Assembly (NCBI GenBank): GCA_037974665.1 | Contig: CM075777.1 | Coordinates: 14,283,001 to 14,347,000 of the forward strand | DNA from: Ehretia macrophylla | Taxonomy: Eukaryota; Streptophyta; Magnoliopsida; Boraginales; Ehretiaceae | Reading direction: 5' to 3' | DNA: 64,000 nucleotides | Shown here: piece after piece, positions 60,401 to 64,000 of the stretch | How positions within the stretch are numbered: position 1 is the first letter of the stretch | Layout: the number at the start of each line of letters is the position of its first letter | Made by a program: the position numbers and the translations under genes | Notes under the pieces: model-generated | Database searches by the model: none | The model's input: only the letters and a program-made list of their open reading frames with translations | Told to the model about the DNA's origin: nothing

Positions 60401-62279
60401 GAGATTGAAGAGCTAATTGATGAGCAATGCTGATTATGATGATCACAGATTCACAGCAACAGACTTTATGCAACACTCGTCTGTATTCAGTTTATAATGA
60501 CTTAAATTCGCTGTTACTGTCAATACGAGTTTAAGCATTTTGATGACGAGGAGGTCGCATATTTAAGGGGATATTGTGACACTCCGTCCCACATTGGTTC
60601 AACATACTAGTAGTTGGATTTAAGTCATTACAATTTATGTCTTCCAGGGTGAGTTCAACTTGCTGAGACATGTATCTATAACAGAGGATCTAGATTAAGT
60701 ATTCAAGAGACTCAGGCATCACAAAGATCAGTTCATATAGCAAAAAGCAAATAGTGTATGCGAAAAACTCTGTTCGGATTGTTGATCTGTTGAAGAAGAA
60801 GTTTCTCTCCTGTGATATTATGCATACACAACACCTTATGAGAATAAAATTTTGTTGGCAGACAATCAAAGATGTTACCCTTAAAATCGAATGCAAATTT
60901 ATCATATATTCATACCTCTCCAAATATTGCAAGTGAGGTTTGTAGTTACCTGCGGTCACATTCAGCAACTAAACATGAGGGTTGCGCTCGTAGTGGGACT
61001 TATAGTTAGCTCACCACCAATCAAGAATCCCCATCCTAAGAATTCTTGTTATACGTTTGTTCCAAACCTCAAACCTCTTTTCTAGTTTCATCGACCGCCT
61101 AAACAATTAGACATCCAACCCGCAATTACTAGAGATTTTGGAATTTGTGTATTATGATTGCAAAGATTAGGTCTTGAGTCCACCTGAGCCATCTTAGCAT
61201 GTTGTCCCTTATTTCTTGAAGACATCCTATATGCAATACTTTCTTGGAACTAGGATAGCTAATTCATTTTTCTTATTAGTAAACGTTTAGAAGCTTAAAT
61301 TGATAAAAGTTGTGTCAGAAGTCAAATTGCAACTTCAAAGAATATCTCATGATAAGGGAAACAATTGGAGTGAATGCGATGTTCTTTAATTTTCAAATGA
61401 TACTCGTTTGAGCAAGAAGCAAAATGTGGGATTTCACAAAGTTCATTAAAAGGTAAAAAAGACCAAGCGATGTCCCTTCCTCCTCCTCTTCTGGGGGTTT
61501 TGACAGAGAGCTATTACTTGTGGATAACTGGATTTCAATATCTCTACTTATACATTCTTGACAGATTTTCAGTTTTATCTTCTTCCAGGTATTTCTCTTT
61601 GGGAACATGATAGAGAAGCCACCATTTTACGCCTTGGATATGTAATTCTCAAACATTTTCTAGATCTATTTGGTTAGCTATTACTGTCTTACCGTGCCTT
61701 ATATTTGGGCACTATGACAATTGACAATAACTTGGGGGAAGATAAATTAAAAAATGCAACCATGTAATTTTACAAACATTCTCTTGGTTGTCGGATGTAT
61801 CAGTATTATGAAAATTTTGGAGGGCTGAGGAAAAGATTCTTCCTTGTTGTTAACACACTGTAGTCCTTCTTTGTCCTGTTTCTTTTAATTTTGCTTCTGC
61901 TCTGTTTTTATCCTTAGACTGCATGGAAATGATGTTCTTTTTCCACTCCTAATTTTTCTCTGTTCTCACTACTCTGTCCATTACAGTTCTTTCTATGTTT
62001 GTTTTGAACAGCAAAGGATGCATATCAAGTTAGTGAAATGTATAAGGTAGTGATTAGTGTAAAATGCTGCATTCATGTGGATTTATTGAGCTGCATTTGT
62101 CATAGAAATTATGTTCTACAACCTGGAAGATAAAATTTCACCTTATTGGCGAATTTGACAAGTGCTTCTTGCTTAAGTAATGGTTATTGATTCTTTTCCT
62201 TTCTGTTGTGTAGGTGAAACCTGAAATACTTAGCTGGTCGCCTCGAATTATTTTATTTTATAATTTTTTGAGTGTAGAG
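57401..62279 (+). CDS. Prolyl 4-hydroxylase, second tandem copy (exons 1-5, 3' end outside window)
   Basis: Exons: 57401-57464, 58998-59045, 60211-60276, 61589-61641, 62214-62279. Sizes (64, 48, 66, 53, 66) and phases equal those of exons 1-5 of the gene at 26376, and all donor/acceptor sites are GT-AG. The encoded 99 residues start MAIALRIVFGLLTF (membrane anchor, about residues 7-30), pass through NLPLTRG and EATILRLGYVKPE, and end SWSPRIILFYNFLSVE. By eye they are about 70% identical to the first copy, with most differences in the stem just after the anchor. The catalytic exons lie beyond position 64000; intron 5 is at least 1.7 kb, compared with 1.6 kb in gene 1. Likely role: ER/Golgi proline hydroxylation of wall proteins. 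Whether the gene is intact cannot be judged here. Introns 1 and 2 contain a MITE and a SINE. Confidence 0.92.
58294..58739. mobile_element. hAT-type MITE in P4H gene 2 intron 1
   Basis: It starts CAGGGGCAGAGTCAGG and ends GTGCCTCCGTCAGTG, with a perfect 8-bp duplication CATATAGA (58286-58293 and 58740-58747). Inside are about three tandem units, each with AGTGGGGGCTAAAATT, ATAATTTTTGAACTATACGA and AATTAATTTTTTTAA-CTAA blocks. It is the best-preserved member of this family in the window. Confidence 0.9.
59676..59791 (+). repeat. Purine-rich low-complexity tract in P4H gene 2 intron 2
   Basis: More than 100 bases are almost entirely A and G (AAAGAAAAAGAAAGAAG-type), with an uninterrupted A run near 59711-59726. 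Open frames on its opposite strand are poly-Phe artefacts. Confidence 0.85.
60013..60127 (-). mobile_element. tRNA-derived SINE in P4H gene 2 intron 2
   Basis: The minus strand starts GGCCACTAAGACTTTGGTCC, continues AGTGGTAATG (A-box region) and ACTTCGAGTCTC (B-box), and ends in AAATAAATAAATAAAT before the tail T/A run. A perfect 9-bp duplication AATTTGCAT (60004-60012 and 60128-60136) flanks it. It belongs to the same family as 22836-22951. Confidence 0.85.
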
Positions 62280-64000
62280 GTAAGTTATTTTGACATTTAT
62301 CATTTTTCCTTTGATGGATATAACTCCTTGGTTTGTTTGCTTTATGAAGACAAATGTTCTTCATCTTTGTTTTGATTTTTGTCTTATACATATGCAAGTA
62401 TGTGGCTTTGTGTTTGTAATACTTGTTAGTAGTGGAATAAGACAATGTTATTACTTGAAGTTTGAATATTTCTTTGATAGTTTATGTTATGTATCTAATA
62501 GGATCATGAATTGATCAAACAATGAGCTTGTCATTTATGCACCGTCTGTACAATGCGGGATCTGCATTATCTGCATTATCTGCATTATGGTATTGCAAAT
62601 CTAATGTAGATAATCACGAATCTTATTTCTCATCTTGTGAATGCAAGTGGTCTGATCCAAGTGAAATACTTATAAAATTTACAGCAGAAAAGAGAGGAAA
62701 GAATACTGTAAAATACTTATAATATAAGACGGCATATTTATCTGAGAACATCGATTATGTGGCATAGGATACTTTCTTGTTTCGGACATTAATTCTCTAT
62801 TCTGCAGTTAAATTGAAAAAAGAAGTGAAAATTTAAGAATTAAAAGTTTGCTATGATATGTGAAATGTCTCTTTGAGTTCTGCTGAATCCATAGACTTGT
62901 TACATGCCGGCTGCTTGTGTTTATAGTGTTGATGTATTCATTCGTCTGTATGTCTATGTACTAAAATGTGTGTAGGTATACTTATACATACATTACAATT
63001 ATATAAGTTCGCAACACACATTTGTATATGATAATTGCATATGTGCATATATGATTTAGAAAAAAATAATTCTCAATAACATCATTGTCCATTTGGAGCG
63101 TATGGTTGACGTTATGTGAACTAAATTTGACCAAAAGCAAGATGTATTCAAATAAGAAATTATGTGCTCTTTTGTCTTCCACTTTCCTTCCTTTCTCCTC
63201 CTGAACAAAACATATATATAGACAAGCATGTATATTTTTCTTCCAATTTTATGGGAATTTCTGCTGTCCACCAAGGGTTTTTTGGCAGACATCTTCCAAA
63301 CACCAGAAAAGTTATAAACAACATCAAATTCATGTACATTACACCAGAAAACTTGTACTATAATAGTGCAAATTCTGGCTCGGTGGAGTTTTCACATGAT
63401 CCCATTTGTAAAGTTTTCTTCCATAGAGATGCAAGTATGAGGAGAAATTTCTAGATAATAGGACCATTTGGGTTAGCTAAGGTCTAATAATAGTAGGTAG
63501 GGGATATTGACATTAAGAGAATTGCAGTTATGTGGGCGATGGAGCTTCTTGTTGAGGCTCATGGACCTAAATGGTGAAAGATGAAAAGTGGTAGTTTTCT
63601 CCTTAGCCTGGCCGACTCTGTCTTTCTGAGCTTCAGCGCCTAAAGTTCAGCAATTGGTCCATTGAGGTCCTTGTAACCATATCTGGACAAAAGGACAAGG
63701 GGTAGAACATCAGATATCTGTTTCTGAAGTCCTGGACAAACTGCAACAGATTCCGTGATCTGTGGAAGAGTTCTGAATTTGCAACGGTGGCAATCACAAT
63801 GCAGTGAGATGCTAGGAGATCCAACTAGGCATAAGATTAAGGTAATTCGGGGGCCAAGGAGCTAATGAAAGAGTGGAATTCGAAAAGAATAGACTGCTCA
63901 ATTATCTAGGATAGAGGAATACACTATCTGTTTTATGTCAAGCAATACGTTGTAGTGGCAGAATTTTTGAAATCAATGCACGTTGGTTTTTTTTCTCATT
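62280..64000 (+). other. P4H gene 2 intron 5 (incomplete)
   Basis: No match to exon 6 (GAATGCGATTATCTTAG-like) occurs before the window ends. A short TCTGCATTA triplicate lies near 62561-62587. The stretch around 63200-63850 is less AT-rich and may be an unrecognised insertion, but no coding match was made. Confidence 0.55.

Noticed and set aside
63164-63824. Open frames and higher-GC stretch near the right edge
   Set aside because: No domain or splice-supported exon could be recognised on either strand; may be an insertion within P4H intron 5 but is unproven.
1-64000. CRISPR arrays, operons, riboswitches, tRNA and rRNA genes
   Set aside because: None is present; the window is plant nuclear DNA. 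Periodic repeats seen here are tandem duplications, microsatellites or transposon subrepeats, and the tRNA-like boxes belong to SINEs.

Overview
This is nuclear DNA from a flowering plant, most likely a eudicot. It is strongly AT-rich, its host genes have many introns with GT-AG junctions, and it is crowded with LTR retrotransposon fossils, hAT-type elements, MITEs and SINEs. Three host genes can be read with confidence, and all had to be assembled by eye from splice signals and protein family resemblance. I cannot name the species.

Layout. (1) 1-3470, minus strand: the first two exons of a signal peptide peptidase-like (SPPL) protease gene that runs off the left edge; its 3.1-kb first intron holds a MITE inside another MITE-like element. 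(2) 4235-22688: a three-level nest. Copia fossil A (minus strand) was split by a larger long-LTR retrotransposon B (5387-18852, plus strand), which in turn received a 3.8-kb hAT DNA transposon (11875-15641). All three levels keep matching target-site duplications, and LTR divergence agrees with the order A, then B, then hAT. (3) 22.7-26.3 kb: a SINE, a G-rich tract and a probable solo LTR. (4) 26376-37613, plus strand: a complete 12-exon prolyl 4-hydroxylase gene (P4H-1 type, 286 aa). (5) 37.6-51.2 kb: intergenic DNA with MITEs of several classes, a LINE 3' end, a possible gene-capturing MULE-like element, and a broken copy of the last P4H exon plus 3' flank at 48.26 kb. (6) 51274-56176: a young Copia fossil C (minus strand). 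(7) 57401 to the right edge, plus strand: a second P4H gene, exons 1-5, continuing past the window.

The two P4H genes are an old tandem duplication: exon sizes and phases are the same, the first 99 residues are about 70% identical by eye, and intron 3 still aligns. The relic between them shows that the locus once held, or received, a third partial copy. P4H enzymes hydroxylate proline in cell-wall proteins such as extensins in the ER/Golgi; SPPL proteases cut within membranes. Nothing indicates that the SPPL and P4H genes work together.

I found no new biological system. The points most worth following are the P4H tandem array with its relic, the dated three-level nest, the hAT transposase that is open in one frame except for three stop codons, and the MITEs sharing its terminal sequence.
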